DNA of 64,000 bases from CAZMNY01 sp964567745 (GTDB taxonomy: Bacteria > Planctomycetota > Planctomycetia > Pirellulales > Pirellulaceae): the NCBI GenBank assembly GCA_964567745.1, contig CAZMNY010000038.1, positions 1 through 64,000 of the forward strand, in the 5' to 3' direction. The notes under the pieces were generated by a model. The model did no database searches. It was not told where the DNA came from and saw only the letters and a program-made list of their open reading frames with translations. The translations under genes and the position numbers were made by a program. This document shows positions 26,701 to 36,847 of the stretch, piece by piece (the stretch's first letter is position 1; each line of letters opens with the position of its first letter).

Positions 26701-29588
26701 TGGGTGCGGAGCAAAGTCACATCGCCCGCTTCCGTTTGATAGAACACTCGAAACTGGAGCTTGCCTTGGCCGTTAAGGCTCTCATGGAGTTGCTTGAGCT
26801 TCTCCATTTTCGCTTTCATCAAAGTCATTTGCGCCATGGCTTGATTGGCCAAGTTCTTCTGCTGCTCGTGTTGCTGTTTCTTCGCTCCATCACTGCCTGG
26901 GTTATAAACCGCAAGCTGTTGCACTCGAATGGAGGCTTGTTGCGCGCTGGCGGTAACGAATTGATCCATCTTCTTCAAGCTGGCCTTGTTGATTGGCTGC
27001 ATCTCGGCGGCTTTATCGAATTGAGCAAACGCGGTCACGTTCATTTCAAGATGACGCCGCAATTTCGAGGTCAGCTTCAGCAGCATGACCTTGTCTTCTT
27101 CTTTTTCGCCGAACCGAATGAGCTGTCCGCCGTTGTTGGCGGGGATTGGCTGGTCGGGTTCCTTCACGTGTTTCGGGAAAGGAGCGGCCAACTTACTGAC
27201 AGTCCAGAAGACCTTATCCGGGTTCGGTGGGTGAGGAATTTCCCAGCGAACTTTGGCGCCAGCCCTTTCCATCTCCAACGTGATCGGCTCGAGAACAACT
27301 GGCTTGCGCAGAGCGAGGTCTTTGGTGGCACCGCCAACGGTCAGGTTGATGTTGAGCATGCAATTGACCAGATGGGCGCTAAGCGGATCCTTGACAGCGT
27401 CCTTTGTCCACTGGAAATAAAGTTTGTTGTCATCTTTGATTTCCAAATTCGCCACCACGGCGTCGCCAAGTTCGCTCGAACCCTCCATGCGAAACTCCCA
27501 AGCTCGCTCGGCAAGTCCGGCGTTCGCATTCTTGATCGTGAACACTTTCTTGGCTCGAGTAGCGCCGTCGCCGCCGCGCAGGTAAATCGAACAGAGCACT
27601 TTGTCGGCGAGCACGATCGTGCCGAGCGGCTTGGCTGCAAACGCATTAGGCGCGGCATTTCCGTCATCGCCAAACAAAACAGGCAATTCAGTCGTCTTGG
27701 GGATTCCGGCTAGCGGATCTTGCTTGGGGACGGCTTTCGCCGTGTCCTTTGGTTTCTTATTGGTCTTGGGGTTGACCTTGGCGGGCGGTTTTGCGGGGGG
27801 CTTGGCCGCAGGTTTTCCGGCTTCCGGGTTTGCCCCATCCGGTTTTCCAGCGTCCGGCTTCACGCCATCTGGTTTAACTGCGGCTGGATTCTCGGATGGA
27901 ACCGAGACGGCGTTGTCCGTACCACTGGCGACCGTTTCTTTCTCATCCGTATTGTTGGCGCCAACATCGGCCGATCCATCGTCTTCAACGGGATCTGCCG
28001 GCGGATCGTCGATTTCCGGGTCGCCAATTTCCGGGTCGCCAATCTCGGGATCGCCCACTCTGTCCGAGTCGTTGCCGTTTTCGCCAGGCTGCTGAGTGTC
28101 GTCCGAGGTGGACTCGGTTTCGTCCGTCGGAGTGTCGCCCTGGGCAATCGCCTGATTGCCATTCCCCATGTAGCTGAAGATCCCGGCGATGAGCCCGATG
28201 ACAGCAATCGCGGCAACGACACCTCCGCCGATGATCACCAACAACTTCTTCGAGTCTTTCAGTTGTTTGGGCGCGGTCTCAGTTGCATCGGCAGCGTTTT
28301 TCGCTTGCGTTTCCGTTTTGGCGTTCTTCCCTTTGCCCTTTCCCCGTCTTTTCTTCGTCTTGATGGCGAATCCAGTCGCTCCCTCGACCGCGCCAATGCC
28401 TCCGAATTGCCCCGCATCCGTCTCGCCTGTGCTGCCAGCTGAGGACGCGTCGTCGCCGCTCGTGTCGGCGGATGCGACTTGACCGACGTCGAAGATGGAC
28501 GTGTCGTCGGACCGACACAGGATAATGCCGGTATCGATCGCCTCGGATGTGTCGTTGGCTATCGCGTCGGCCTTGTCGACTGGCTCGGCGTCAACGCCCA
28601 GCCATTGATCGAGTCGTTCGACGACATCCGCTGCGGTGACGGTCCGATCGATTGGCTTGAGTTGCATCAGGCGATCGCAAAGTTTGGCGAGCACGGCTGG
28701 TGTATCGGGGCGGATTTCATCAACGTCAGTGACCGAGCCGAAGGGAATTGTCGCGCGGGGGTAGGGCGGCGTGGCCGTCAGCATCCAATAAAGCAAGCAA
28801 CCGAGAGAGAACTGGTCGCTACGACGATCAGCCTCTTGTCCCGCCACTTGTTCCGGCGAAAGGTAGCGCGGCCCGACAAGCGTCTCGCCGCTGCTGTTGA
28901 CCTGCTCTCCCAACATGGCTTCCCTGAGCCGACCGACGCCGACGTCGAGCAGTTTTATGTCGCCCGAGGGAGTCACGACCAGATTCGACGGTTTCAAGTC
29001 GTGGTGGGTTAGATCTCGCTCGTGCAAGAATGCCAGCCCGTCCGCAGCTTGGCGAATAATCCGTGCGGCGTCTCGGAATTCAAGTGGACCGCGCTGTTCA
29101 ACATACGCTTGCAGATCTTGCCCTTCGGCAAACTCGGTGACGACGAAATAACGGCCATCTTCATCGTCGATGTCAAACAAATGAATGACGTTGCGGTGAT
29201 CGAGGTCCGCGATCTTGCGCGTTTCGGCAAGGAATCGTTCAAGCACGTCCGCTTTGGATGTGTGTTCTCGGGAAAGCGCTTTGAGGGCGACCTTTCTGCC
29301 CAACTGACCGTGTTCCGCCACAAACACTCGGCCCATATCGCCGCGGCCCAGCGCTTCGCACAGTTTGTATTTGCCGATTCGCAAAGCGAAATAGCCTGCT
29401 AGAAGTTGCCCTGCTTGCCATCGCGTCAGGAGCTGGTCCTTGAGAAGACGTCTCGCCACCGCTTTGGGGTCTGTCATCCCGGCCGTGGCCTCTTTGACCT
29501 CAGCGAGCTGATCCTCAGTAAGTAATCGGCTCTTTTGAAGGAGGTCGAAAAAAGCGTCCGCTGTCCGGACCGCCGCGGCCTTTCCCAT
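26697..29588 (-). CDS. Membrane-anchored Ser/Thr protein kinase with atypical HHD and DVG motifs
   Basis: A 963-aa protein. Residues 10-66 form the planctomycete pre-kinase helical domain (LLTEDQLAEV, LLKDQLLTRWQAGQLLAGY). The kinase runs from about 72 to 330: glycine loop LGRGDMGRVFVAEH, Lys K103 in VALKAL, catalytic THHDLKPSN (D197; His replaces Arg of HRD), and LLDVGVG (D215; Val replaces Phe of DFG). One transmembrane segment lies near 444-470. The outer part has DPEIG repeats, a Lys/Pro-rich linker and a C-terminal domain of about 330 residues that I do not recognise. GGAGAGG precedes the ATG. It is coupled to the cytochrome gene downstream. Confidence 0.92.
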   Translation of the reverse strand: MGKAAAVRTADAFFDLLQKSRLLTEDQLAEVKEATAGMTDPKAVARRLLKDQLLTRWQAGQLLAGYFALRIGKYKLCEALGRGDMGRVFVAEHGQLGRKVALKALSREHTSKADVLERFLAETRKIADLDHRNVIHLFDIDDEDGRYFVVTEFAEGQDLQAYVEQRGPLEFRDAARIIRQAADGLAFLHERDLTHHDLKPSNLVVTPSGDIKLLDVGVGRLREAMLGEQVNSSGETLVGPRYLSPEQVAGQEADRRSDQFSLGCLLYWMLTATPPYPRATIPFGSVTDVDEIRPDTPAVLAKLCDRLMQLKPIDRTVTAADVVERLDQWLGVDAEPVDKADAIANDTSEAIDTGIILCRSDDTSIFDVGQVASADTSGDDASSAGSTGETDAGQFGGIGAVEGATGFAIKTKKRRGKGKGKNAKTETQAKNAADATETAPKQLKDSKKLLVIIGGGVVAAIAVIGLIAGIFSYMGNGNQAIAQGDTPTDETESTSDDTQQPGENGNDSDRVGDPEIGDPEIGDPEIDDPPADPVEDDGSADVGANNTDEKETVASGTDNAVSVPSENPAAVKPDGVKPDAGKPDGANPEAGKPAAKPPAKPPAKVNPKTNKKPKDTAKAVPKQDPLAGIPKTTELPVLFGDDGNAAPNAFAAKPLGTIVLADKVLCSIYLRGGDGATRAKKVFTIKNANAGLAERAWEFRMEGSSELGDAVVANLEIKDDNKLYFQWTKDAVKDPLSAHLVNCMLNINLTVGGATKDLALRKPVVLEPITLEMERAGAKVRWEIPHPPNPDKVFWTVSKLAAPFPKHVKEPDQPIPANNGGQLIRFGEKEEDKVMLLKLTSKLRRHLEMNVTAFAQFDKAAEMQPINKASLKKMDQFVTASAQQASIRVQQLAVYNPGSDGAKKQQHEQQKNLANQAMAQMTLMKAKMEKLKQLHESLNGQGKLQFRVFYQTEAGDVTLLRTQ

Positions 29589-30471
29589 CGTCGCGCCTCT
29601 CCATCTATTTTGGTTCCGCCAAGATTGCTCGGCAGCCCGATTTCAATTGCAGCCAATGAGGGCTGCGCTGCGCGAGCCAAACCGGATGCTGAATTGCAGT
29701 GAAAACCGAGTTGTTTGGACGACTTTGATTCTCGCAATCGACAGCCCAACTCGCAAGCACTTTTCGGAAGAACTGGCTGAGAGAAGGGAATCAGAATGAC
29801 TTATTTGCCGACTTGACCGTACCTTGCGGGTGCCCGCCCCCGCCAATGAGCCTATCTGCCCTAATGAGAGCATGGTCACTTCTTAATTGTACTCGCCATA
29901 TCTATCCATATTTCCAACACCGTCGGACGAGGCGTACGTGGCTGGGCTTCCAGTCAAAGTAGGGTTTGGGGGAAGCGCCTTGCCTGCGGCGACGGGGTTA
30001 AACGAGCGAGTGGCTGGGGCTTCCAGCCGCAGTTGGGGTTTTGGGAAACGGGCGCCGAGCCAAACGGCGCATTGAAGCAACGACGGCGAATCGCGCCGGC
30101 AACTCTTTGGCTTGGACGCCCACAAGCCCCCATGGCACCGCACACGCCTCCTCTCATTTCACGCAGTCCTCCTAAGCTTCCAGAGAGCGGGCGTGGCCGC
30201 GCGGTCGATTCGTAGAAAAAGTCGGGTTTTGGCAAGTCTGGCTAGGAAATGCGGGAGTCTTTGGCGAAGGACGCCGATTAATTGGACTATTCCGGGAGTC
30301 CGGAAAGTATTGGTTTTGCGCTTTGTGCCTAGCCGATAGCTGTGTCCGAGTGACCCTAACAGTGCTACGGGTGATTCGGAATGTTCGGAGTTTGACGGTC
30401 CAGACCTACGATCTGCACGCCGCTGGGGAGCATTTTTACTGCTCACCCTTTTGTGCCGCGGAGACAAGCTG
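29589..30471. other. Intergenic, 880 bases with short dispersed repeats
   Basis: No gene is supported. Copies of a GTGGCTGGGGCTTCCAGCC-like unit occur at about 29937-29960 and 30010-30036. The region lies between the divergent kinase and beta-barrel genes and should hold both promoters. Near 30430-30450 a GGGGAGCA...TGCTCACCC imperfect hairpin precedes the barrel gene. Confidence 0.6.
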
Positions 30472-32184
30472 ATGAAAATGCAAAAGGCGTGGCTTTTGGC
30501 CGTGCTGTCGATTCTGACACTCATGTGCCATTCGCCTGTGCGGGCTCAACTAAGTGGACCAGGTGGTGGCGGCCCAATTGCCGTGTCTCAATTACCTGTT
30601 CCCGGGTTCGGGATTGGCCAAGCGCCGTTGACCGGGGGCCCTCTCGGCCCGCCGCAAGTCGCCGCCACGACGCAACGCCCGTTGGCGTTTGCACCGTCCC
30701 AAATCGTACACTACCAGCCGACTGGGCAGGGCGGCCAACACGCGGGCCACCAACATGCGGGCCACCAGCACGGACCGAGCATGGCCGGGCCAGGCCCAGG
30801 TCTGCCTGGAATGAGGCCTGGTCCCGGAATGGGTCCTGGTATGGGAATGCCGCCTCAAGGCATGCCCGGTATGGGAATGCCGCCTCAAGGCATGCCCGGC
30901 ATGGGAATGCCTCCGATGGGGATGCCTCCGATGAGAGGCCCGATGCCCGGACAGATGATGCCCCCGTACGCCCAACAGGCGATGGGGATGGGACCCGGCG
31001 GACCAGCTGGTCCTCCGATGGGCGGCGTCGCGCCGGCATCTACGTACTACGGCGGCGGCGGCGAAGCAGCAAGCTGTAGCGGTTGCAACGGAGTCGGCTG
31101 TGATCACTGCCTTGGCAGCGGCCACGAGAACGGCTTTGGCATGGGCATGGGTATCCTCAACCGACTTCTCCCCTACGCTGAAGGCGGTTACTGTGCACCA
31201 CGGTACCTCGACTTCTCCGTCGAAGCCTTGATGCTCAAGCGGGAAGATGTCAGCCGACAAGTCAATTTCATGTCGGACGGCCCACGCGGCTTGGCTCCTC
31301 CGCTGATCATTCTCGGCACAGACAACCTCTCGTTTGACAACGATGCCTACGGATTCCGATTCAACACGGCGTTGCAACTCCATGCGGGCGGCACCTTGGA
31401 ATTCGAGTTCCTGGGGCAGTTTAACTGGAATTCAACAGCCCAAGTCAACAGTGCCGGCGACTTGCTCTACTCGGCATTTAGTGACTACGGCAACGATCCT
31501 CCGCCACAAGTTGGTCCCATCGTTCGCGGTGGTTATTCGGATACCGACTCCGCCGAATGGGCTCGAATCGATTATTCGTCCAATTTCGACACGCTCGACC
31601 TGACCTACCGCAAGCGTTGGACACTGCCAAACTGCCGTTTTCAAGGCTCTTGGCTGGCTGGCGTCCGGTACTTCAAGTTGGATGAACAGTTCCGATTCCG
31701 CACACTCGTCAACTATCCCGATCCCAACGGCGGCATCACGCCGATCACAGGCAACATGCAGTACGACGTCGGAACGTCAAACAGCATGACTGGCGCCGAA
31801 ATCGGTGGCGATGTCTGGGCCACAATGGTCCCTGGCGTCCGAATGGGTGTCGCCGGTAAAGTCGGCCTGTTCGGCAACCGAGCCAGCTCGCACACCAACA
31901 TTGCTGCCGCGACCCTGGCGACTCCTGTCGTCGAATTGCTGGCGGCCGAATCGGTCTCCATGGTGGCGGAAGCGAACTTCAACGTGCTCTGGCGAGTCAA
32001 CCAGCACTGGACCATCAAAGGCGGTTACGAGCTGCTATACGTTGACGGTGTCGCACTGGCGCCTGAGAACTTCAACGCTGGTGCCCCCTTCGCGGGTGGT
32101 GCCACGCCTCGGAAGCCTGTGATCAACGTCAACGGCGACCTGTTCCTTCACGGTATCAACTTAGGTCTCGAGTACATGTGGTAA
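30472..32184 (+). CDS. Outer-membrane beta-barrel protein (BBP7-like) with Met/Gly/Pro stalk
   Basis: A 570-aa exported protein. It has a signal peptide (AWLLAVLSILTLMCHSPVRA) and a Gly/Pro-rich part with GHQHAGHQHG. A stalk at about residues 100-190 is made of MGMPPQGMPG-type repeats, and a Cys motif CSGCNGVGCDHCLGSG follows. A C-terminal barrel domain of about 340 residues has alternating aromatic strands (LDFSVEALMLKRE, YGFRFNTALQLHAGGTLEFE, SWLAGVRYFKLDEQFRF, WTIKGGYELLYVDGVALAPE) and ends LGLEYMW, an outer-membrane C-terminal signature. GGAG lies before the ATG. The barrel resembles the planctomycete BBP7 family. A strong terminator follows. Confidence 0.82.
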   Translation: MKMQKAWLLAVLSILTLMCHSPVRAQLSGPGGGGPIAVSQLPVPGFGIGQAPLTGGPLGPPQVAATTQRPLAFAPSQIVHYQPTGQGGQHAGHQHAGHQHGPSMAGPGPGLPGMRPGPGMGPGMGMPPQGMPGMGMPPQGMPGMGMPPMGMPPMRGPMPGQMMPPYAQQAMGMGPGGPAGPPMGGVAPASTYYGGGGEAASCSGCNGVGCDHCLGSGHENGFGMGMGILNRLLPYAEGGYCAPRYLDFSVEALMLKREDVSRQVNFMSDGPRGLAPPLIILGTDNLSFDNDAYGFRFNTALQLHAGGTLEFEFLGQFNWNSTAQVNSAGDLLYSAFSDYGNDPPPQVGPIVRGGYSDTDSAEWARIDYSSNFDTLDLTYRKRWTLPNCRFQGSWLAGVRYFKLDEQFRFRTLVNYPDPNGGITPITGNMQYDVGTSNSMTGAEIGGDVWATMVPGVRMGVAGKVGLFGNRASSHTNIAAATLATPVVELLAAESVSMVAEANFNVLWRVNQHWTIKGGYELLYVDGVALAPENFNAGAPFAGGATPRKPVINVNGDLFLHGINLGLEYMW

Positions 32185-32213
32185 GCGTTCGCTTGCCACA
32201 TGTGAGGGTCATC

Positions 32214-32245
32214 AAAGCCCCGTCCTGTTTTGGACGGGGCTTTTC
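32214..32245 (+). terminator. Terminator of the beta-barrel gene
   Basis: Perfect 12-bp stem (AAAGCCCCGTCC at 32214-32225 with its complement at 32232-32243), loop TGTTTT, then a T run. It lies 30 bases after the stop. Confidence 0.92.
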
Positions 32246-32772
32246 TTGCGCGCTGGCTTTTTAGCGCACCGAGGACAAACGCCTTAGCCGGGCGTCGTTC
32301 GGCGACATCGTCTTGATCGATCGTTGCCCAGCGCATGGAGACGATTCTGGCCAAAACAGCAAAGCTGGCTTTCGCTACGCCCCGCCAGAATCGTTATCAT
32401 TCAAGCTCGAATTCACTAAGACCCGCACAAGCAAAGCCTCATTTGGAGGCTCTGTTCGAGCAAAACTGACATCAATTCGGGAACTTTCCGATCCGTATCC
32501 GCGTCGAAAAAGCAACTCGAATTGGTGTTATTGCAACACCTGTTGTGAAAAGGCAACGGAATTCGTTGACATGTTGGGTTGGCCAAACATAATCGAAAGA
32601 CGCGACTTTTTTCAAATACCCTAAACACCCCATTTAAACATTCGTTCATTTGGGGGGTATCAGGTTGAAATCGCAAAACCATCGATGTGATGGCCAGGAA
32701 CGTTGTTACTAAAGTGGCATGGGATTCTCCAAGCCAATATTCCCATCTCGACCACGTCGCGAGGGCTATGTC
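32246..32772. other. Long leader region upstream of giant surface protein
   Basis: No gene is supported. It contains a perfect 11-bp inverted repeat, ACGATTCTGGC (32341-32351) with GCCAGAATCGT (32384-32394), and is notably A/T-richer from 32400 to 32720 than its surroundings. It likely holds the promoter of the next gene. Confidence 0.55.
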
Positions 32773-35700
32773 GTGAAATTGCGTAAGAAACAGAGCAAGA
32801 GGTCGCGCCAACTCAGCAGCCGAGAGGCAAGGCTGAATCGTCGGAACGTGTTCCGACGCGTGTTGCAGATGGAAAAGCTGGAAGCACGCGTCGTGCTCGA
32901 CGGTCACGGTGTGGCCGATCCCGATATGGACGGGGTCCCGTTCTTCATGGACCCGATTCCGGGCCCAGCTGGCGACGCGGTGCCTGATGGCGTTCAGTAT
33001 TTTACTGGCGCATTGATTCACGGCGGTGGTTCGGGCGGCGGCCCCTTCTTTAGCACCGGTCCGGAAGGCGCATTCAACCCCAACGCGCCGACGATCGTCC
33101 TGGACTTCAATGATCCAGGTCAACCCGACACGACCGACATGTTCGGTAACACGGTCACCACGTTTGACCCAACCGCCTTTGGTTTTGCCGCCAGCGACTT
33201 CGACTTACTGGCCAATGGCATCCTCGACGAAGCCAGCAAGCTGTTCTTTGATATTCCGACGGATCCGTTGACGCCTATCCCGGCGTTCCACGAACTTGAC
33301 ATCAACTTCATCATCGGCGATATCGGGACTCCCCCGGCTGGCTTTAGCGAATACTACTTCATGCAAGTCGGCGACGAAACGAGCGGGCCAAGCGGCGCGC
33401 TCGGACTCGCATGCCTGGCTTGCGTTCGCGACGCAACCGGCAATGGCCCCAACAACGGCGTCCAAATTGGCGACGTCGTGGGATCGGTCTTCACCGACAC
33501 GTTTGGATTTGACGCGTCGTTGACCTCAGGTAACTTCGACGCCACAACCCAAGTTGTCGGATATGTTGCCGCCCATGAACTCGGCCACTCGGTTTCGCTG
33601 GCCCACTTGGACGTCGCCGGCAGTGTCACGCCCTTGGGCATTGGTACTCCCGTTATGTCGACGGGTGCCATCGATGCGTCCACAGCCGACTTCCTTGGTG
33701 AGCATGAGTTTGCTTTGAGCGGCGTCAACACCGAGGCTGCCGGGGCAATGCAGCAGCACGTGCAGCAATTGATCGACGCCTTGGGCACTCGCCTCAACGC
33801 GCTGGTTCAAGTTGAGGGCACGGTTTACCAAGACGACAACGAGAACGGCATTCAGGACGCTGGCGAAATCGGACTCGCTGGCTGGGAAGTGTTCCTCGAC
33901 ATCGACAACAACGGCGTGCTCGATCCGAGCGAGCCAGTTGCGACTTCCGCTGCCGACGGATCCTACACTGTGAATGCGACGGAAGGCGCCGGCACTTACA
34001 CGCTTCGTGAAGTTGTGCAGCCCGGCTTTCTACCGACCATTCCTGTTGGCGGCGTCACCTCGGTCACCTTCACTCAGCCGGTCGAGGTCATCTCCGGAGT
34101 TAACTTCGGAAACAAGGAAGACCCCGCTATTATTTCGGGATTCAAGTGGATCGATGAAAATCTCGACGGTCGATACGATGAAGACACCGAGCCGCGTGGG
34201 GCTGGGTTCCGTATTTACATCGACGAAAACGACAACGAGCGGCTCGACTTCAACGAGACTTCGACGCTGACCGGCGAAGACGGAACCTATGCGTTGCGTT
34301 TGCCAGGCGCCGGAACGTATTCGATTCGTGAAGCGGTTCCGCCGGGCTACACGCTGACATTCCCCACGAACGGCAGCCACAGCGTCACCGTGGTTGAATT
34401 TGAATCGGCCAAAGGACTCAACTTTGGCAACAGCGGCCAGTTGCATGACTTTGGCAATGCCCCGGATTCCTACGGCACCATGCTGGCGGACGATGGTGCC
34501 CGACACCGCTTGCTTCCCGGACTTCAGATGGGAGCGAAGCTGCTGGGCGAAGCCGACTCGGTCGGCGCCGCGACGTCCGACAATGACGGAGTCACTTCGG
34601 CTCAGCGTATTGTTGCCGGAGCGCAAGCCAACTTTGACATCGACGTGATGACCAACGGTCACACTCCGGCCTACATTCAAGCCTGGGTCGACTTTGACGC
34701 AAGCGGAACGTTTGATTCATCGGAACAGGTCATTGCGAACGATCGACGCGGCGATGGAATTCATACCATTTCATTCGACGTACCATCCACCGCATCGACG
34801 GGCACGACGTGGGCTCGAGTGCGTTACGGCTGGGAATACAACCTGGGCCCGAACGGCGAAGCGTTTGCCGGAGAAGTTGAAGACCTTCTCGTCAACGTGC
34901 TCGGCGACGACCCTCAAGCGGTTGACGATTTCTTTGATGGCAGCAACGCCGTTCCGCAAGACTCGGCCGCCGTCAACCTGGACGTGCTTGCCAACGACTT
35001 CGCCAGTTCGGCTGGCGGGTTGATCGTTCAGAGCGTTCAGAATCCTAGCGTCCAGAACGGAACGGTGACCATCGCGGCCAACAACCTGTCGGTCTTCTAT
35101 CAACCGGCACCTGGCTTCTTTGGCTCGGACTCGTTCACTTATACGATCATTGACGCGGCCCTCAAGACATCGCAGGCGACTGTCAACGTGGTCGTCACGC
35201 CGACGATTTCGGGTCCGCTGGCCCTAGACGACGTTCACTTCTTCACCGACTTCCCGCTGAACGCGTCAACGGACATTCCCGTCCTGCAAAACGACTTCAA
35301 CGGAGCGGACGGCCCGATTCGACTGAACCGAATCACGGTCGATCCGACGATCGGAACGGCGGTCATTTCCAACAATGGAACGGCCGATCCAAGCGACGAT
35401 GTGATTCAGTACACGCCGATTAACAGCAGCGTGGAAGGGATGACGGATACGCTTGAGTACGAAATTATCGACACGCTCAACCAAGTGTCGACGGCTAGCG
35501 TGCTCGTGCAAATTGGCAACGCAGCTGCCAACGACACTGTCATCATCTCGATGGCCGCCTTCGACCCGACGACGGGGCAACCCATCGCGTCGACCTCGGT
35601 AGGCGATGTGTTCGAATTGCGAGCGTTCGTGTCGGACAACCGACCGCAAATCCCGCCGCCGCCGAGCGGTGTTGAGTTGAATGGTCTGTTCTCGTCCTAC

Positions 35701-36615
35701 TTCGACATCACCGTGAACAAGCCCAGCCCAGACAGCAACGTCTTTTCGGCGACATTCGTCGGTCAACCGACCTCGACGCCCGAGTATCCGGAAGCTGTCA
35801 GCGGCGACACGCTCTCTCCTGGACAAGTCGACGAAGTCGGCGGCGTGCAGCCTGTTCAGATCAACGGCGAACTGCAAGGGCACGGCCGAGGACCGATTCA
35901 CATCGCGACTCAACAAGTTCGAGCGGATCAGGCTGGAAACATCATTTTCCAGACCAACCCGAGCGACAACGCTCTATTGTTGACGTTGTTCTTCGAACCG
36001 GCCAACATCGTGCCTGTCGACCAAATCACGTTCCTTCCGTTGAGCATCATTGCGACGGCGGCTGGAGGCGAGGGCGAAGCGATGCCCGGCGACGTGAATG
36101 GCAATGGCAAGATCGAGCGCAATGACACCTTCACGCTCATCGCCGCTTACGGCCAGCAACGAGCCGAAGGCGAAAACACGCTTGATCAAACGCGAATGGA
36201 CGTCAATCGTGACGGCACATTCGACCTCCGCGACGTTCTGACTTCCATCAATTACCTGCAGGCGACGGAAGTTCATGGCGGCGGCGAAGGCGAAGGCCAA
36301 ATGATGGACCTCAACGACTTGGTCAGCGACCCGCTGGGCAGTCCGCTCGAATCGAGCCTCGGCCAGCCAGTTTACGCCGATCAAATCGTTGGCCCGGTTC
36401 AAATGAACCAAGACCAAGGCGAGCAAGACAGTCGCACTCAAAGTGAATCGATCGTCGTGCTCGGCAGCGAAAGCCAAGTTGAAGCAGCTCGTTACGAAGC
36501 TCGCAACGACGATTCAGCTGTGCTCGATCGAGACTGGCTCAACGAAATGGGTCCCATGCTCGAAGACGACTTGCTGCTTGATATTTCAGCAGGCTGGAAC
36601 AACGACGACGAGTAG
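32773..36615 (+). CDS. Giant secreted metzincin-like protease with SdrD, GEVED, cadherin-like and dockerin domains
   Basis: A 1280-aa extracellular protein. The N-terminus is basic and carries the LEPR-XLL-type signal MEKLEARVVLDG. A protease-like region has HELGHSVSLAHLD (about residues 268-280), a zinc HExxHxxxxxH site, and a possible Met-turn PVMSTG. Then come two SdrD B-like domains (347-447 and 454-552), a GEVED domain (560-711), two cadherin-like domains (714-915) and a dockerin (DVNGNGKIERNDTF and DVNRDGTFDLRDV, about 1104-1168). The tail is acidic after GGGEGEGQ. GTG is chosen as start because GAGGG lies seven bases upstream; an ATG at 32719 is also in frame. Probable surface or matrix protease. 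Confidence 0.85.
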   Translation: MKLRKKQSKRSRQLSSREARLNRRNVFRRVLQMEKLEARVVLDGHGVADPDMDGVPFFMDPIPGPAGDAVPDGVQYFTGALIHGGGSGGGPFFSTGPEGAFNPNAPTIVLDFNDPGQPDTTDMFGNTVTTFDPTAFGFAASDFDLLANGILDEASKLFFDIPTDPLTPIPAFHELDINFIIGDIGTPPAGFSEYYFMQVGDETSGPSGALGLACLACVRDATGNGPNNGVQIGDVVGSVFTDTFGFDASLTSGNFDATTQVVGYVAAHELGHSVSLAHLDVAGSVTPLGIGTPVMSTGAIDASTADFLGEHEFALSGVNTEAAGAMQQHVQQLIDALGTRLNALVQVEGTVYQDDNENGIQDAGEIGLAGWEVFLDIDNNGVLDPSEPVATSAADGSYTVNATEGAGTYTLREVVQPGFLPTIPVGGVTSVTFTQPVEVISGVNFGNKEDPAIISGFKWIDENLDGRYDEDTEPRGAGFRIYIDENDNERLDFNETSTLTGEDGTYALRLPGAGTYSIREAVPPGYTLTFPTNGSHSVTVVEFESAKGLNFGNSGQLHDFGNAPDSYGTMLADDGARHRLLPGLQMGAKLLGEADSVGAATSDNDGVTSAQRIVAGAQANFDIDVMTNGHTPAYIQAWVDFDASGTFDSSEQVIANDRRGDGIHTISFDVPSTASTGTTWARVRYGWEYNLGPNGEAFAGEVEDLLVNVLGDDPQAVDDFFDGSNAVPQDSAAVNLDVLANDFASSAGGLIVQSVQNPSVQNGTVTIAANNLSVFYQPAPGFFGSDSFTYTIIDAALKTSQATVNVVVTPTISGPLALDDVHFFTDFPLNASTDIPVLQNDFNGADGPIRLNRITVDPTIGTAVISNNGTADPSDDVIQYTPINSSVEGMTDTLEYEIIDTLNQVSTASVLVQIGNAAANDTVIISMAAFDPTTGQPIASTSVGDVFELRAFVSDNRPQIPPPPSGVELNGLFSSYFDITVNKPSPDSNVFSATFVGQPTSTPEYPEAVSGDTLSPGQVDEVGGVQPVQINGELQGHGRGPIHIATQQVRADQAGNIIFQTNPSDNALLLTLFFEPANIVPVDQITFLPLSIIATAAGGEGEAMPGDVNGNGKIERNDTFTLIAAYGQQRAEGENTLDQTRMDVNRDGTFDLRDVLTSINYLQATEVHGGGEGEGQMMDLNDLVSDPLGSPLESSLGQPVYADQIVGPVQMNQDQGEQDSRTQSESIVVLGSESQVEAARYEARNDDSAVLDRDWLNEMGPMLEDDLLLDISAGWNNDDE

Positions 36616-36847
36616 AAACTGCCGTTGATCACACATCAGAATCCACCCTGATGCGCAAGGCTCGTGTCGCCCTTTGGTGCCGCGGGCCTTGTTGCTTTCT
36701 TGCGATTGTCCTGGCGTCTTCGTTCTCCCTCGATATCCACAGCGCCGACATCCCGCGCCAACGCGACGCGTCTGCGAGCGCCCCGTTGAGGCCAGAAGCG
36801 TCAGCGACGGTGCCACATCAACGCCACACCGCAGCCCAACATCCCCG

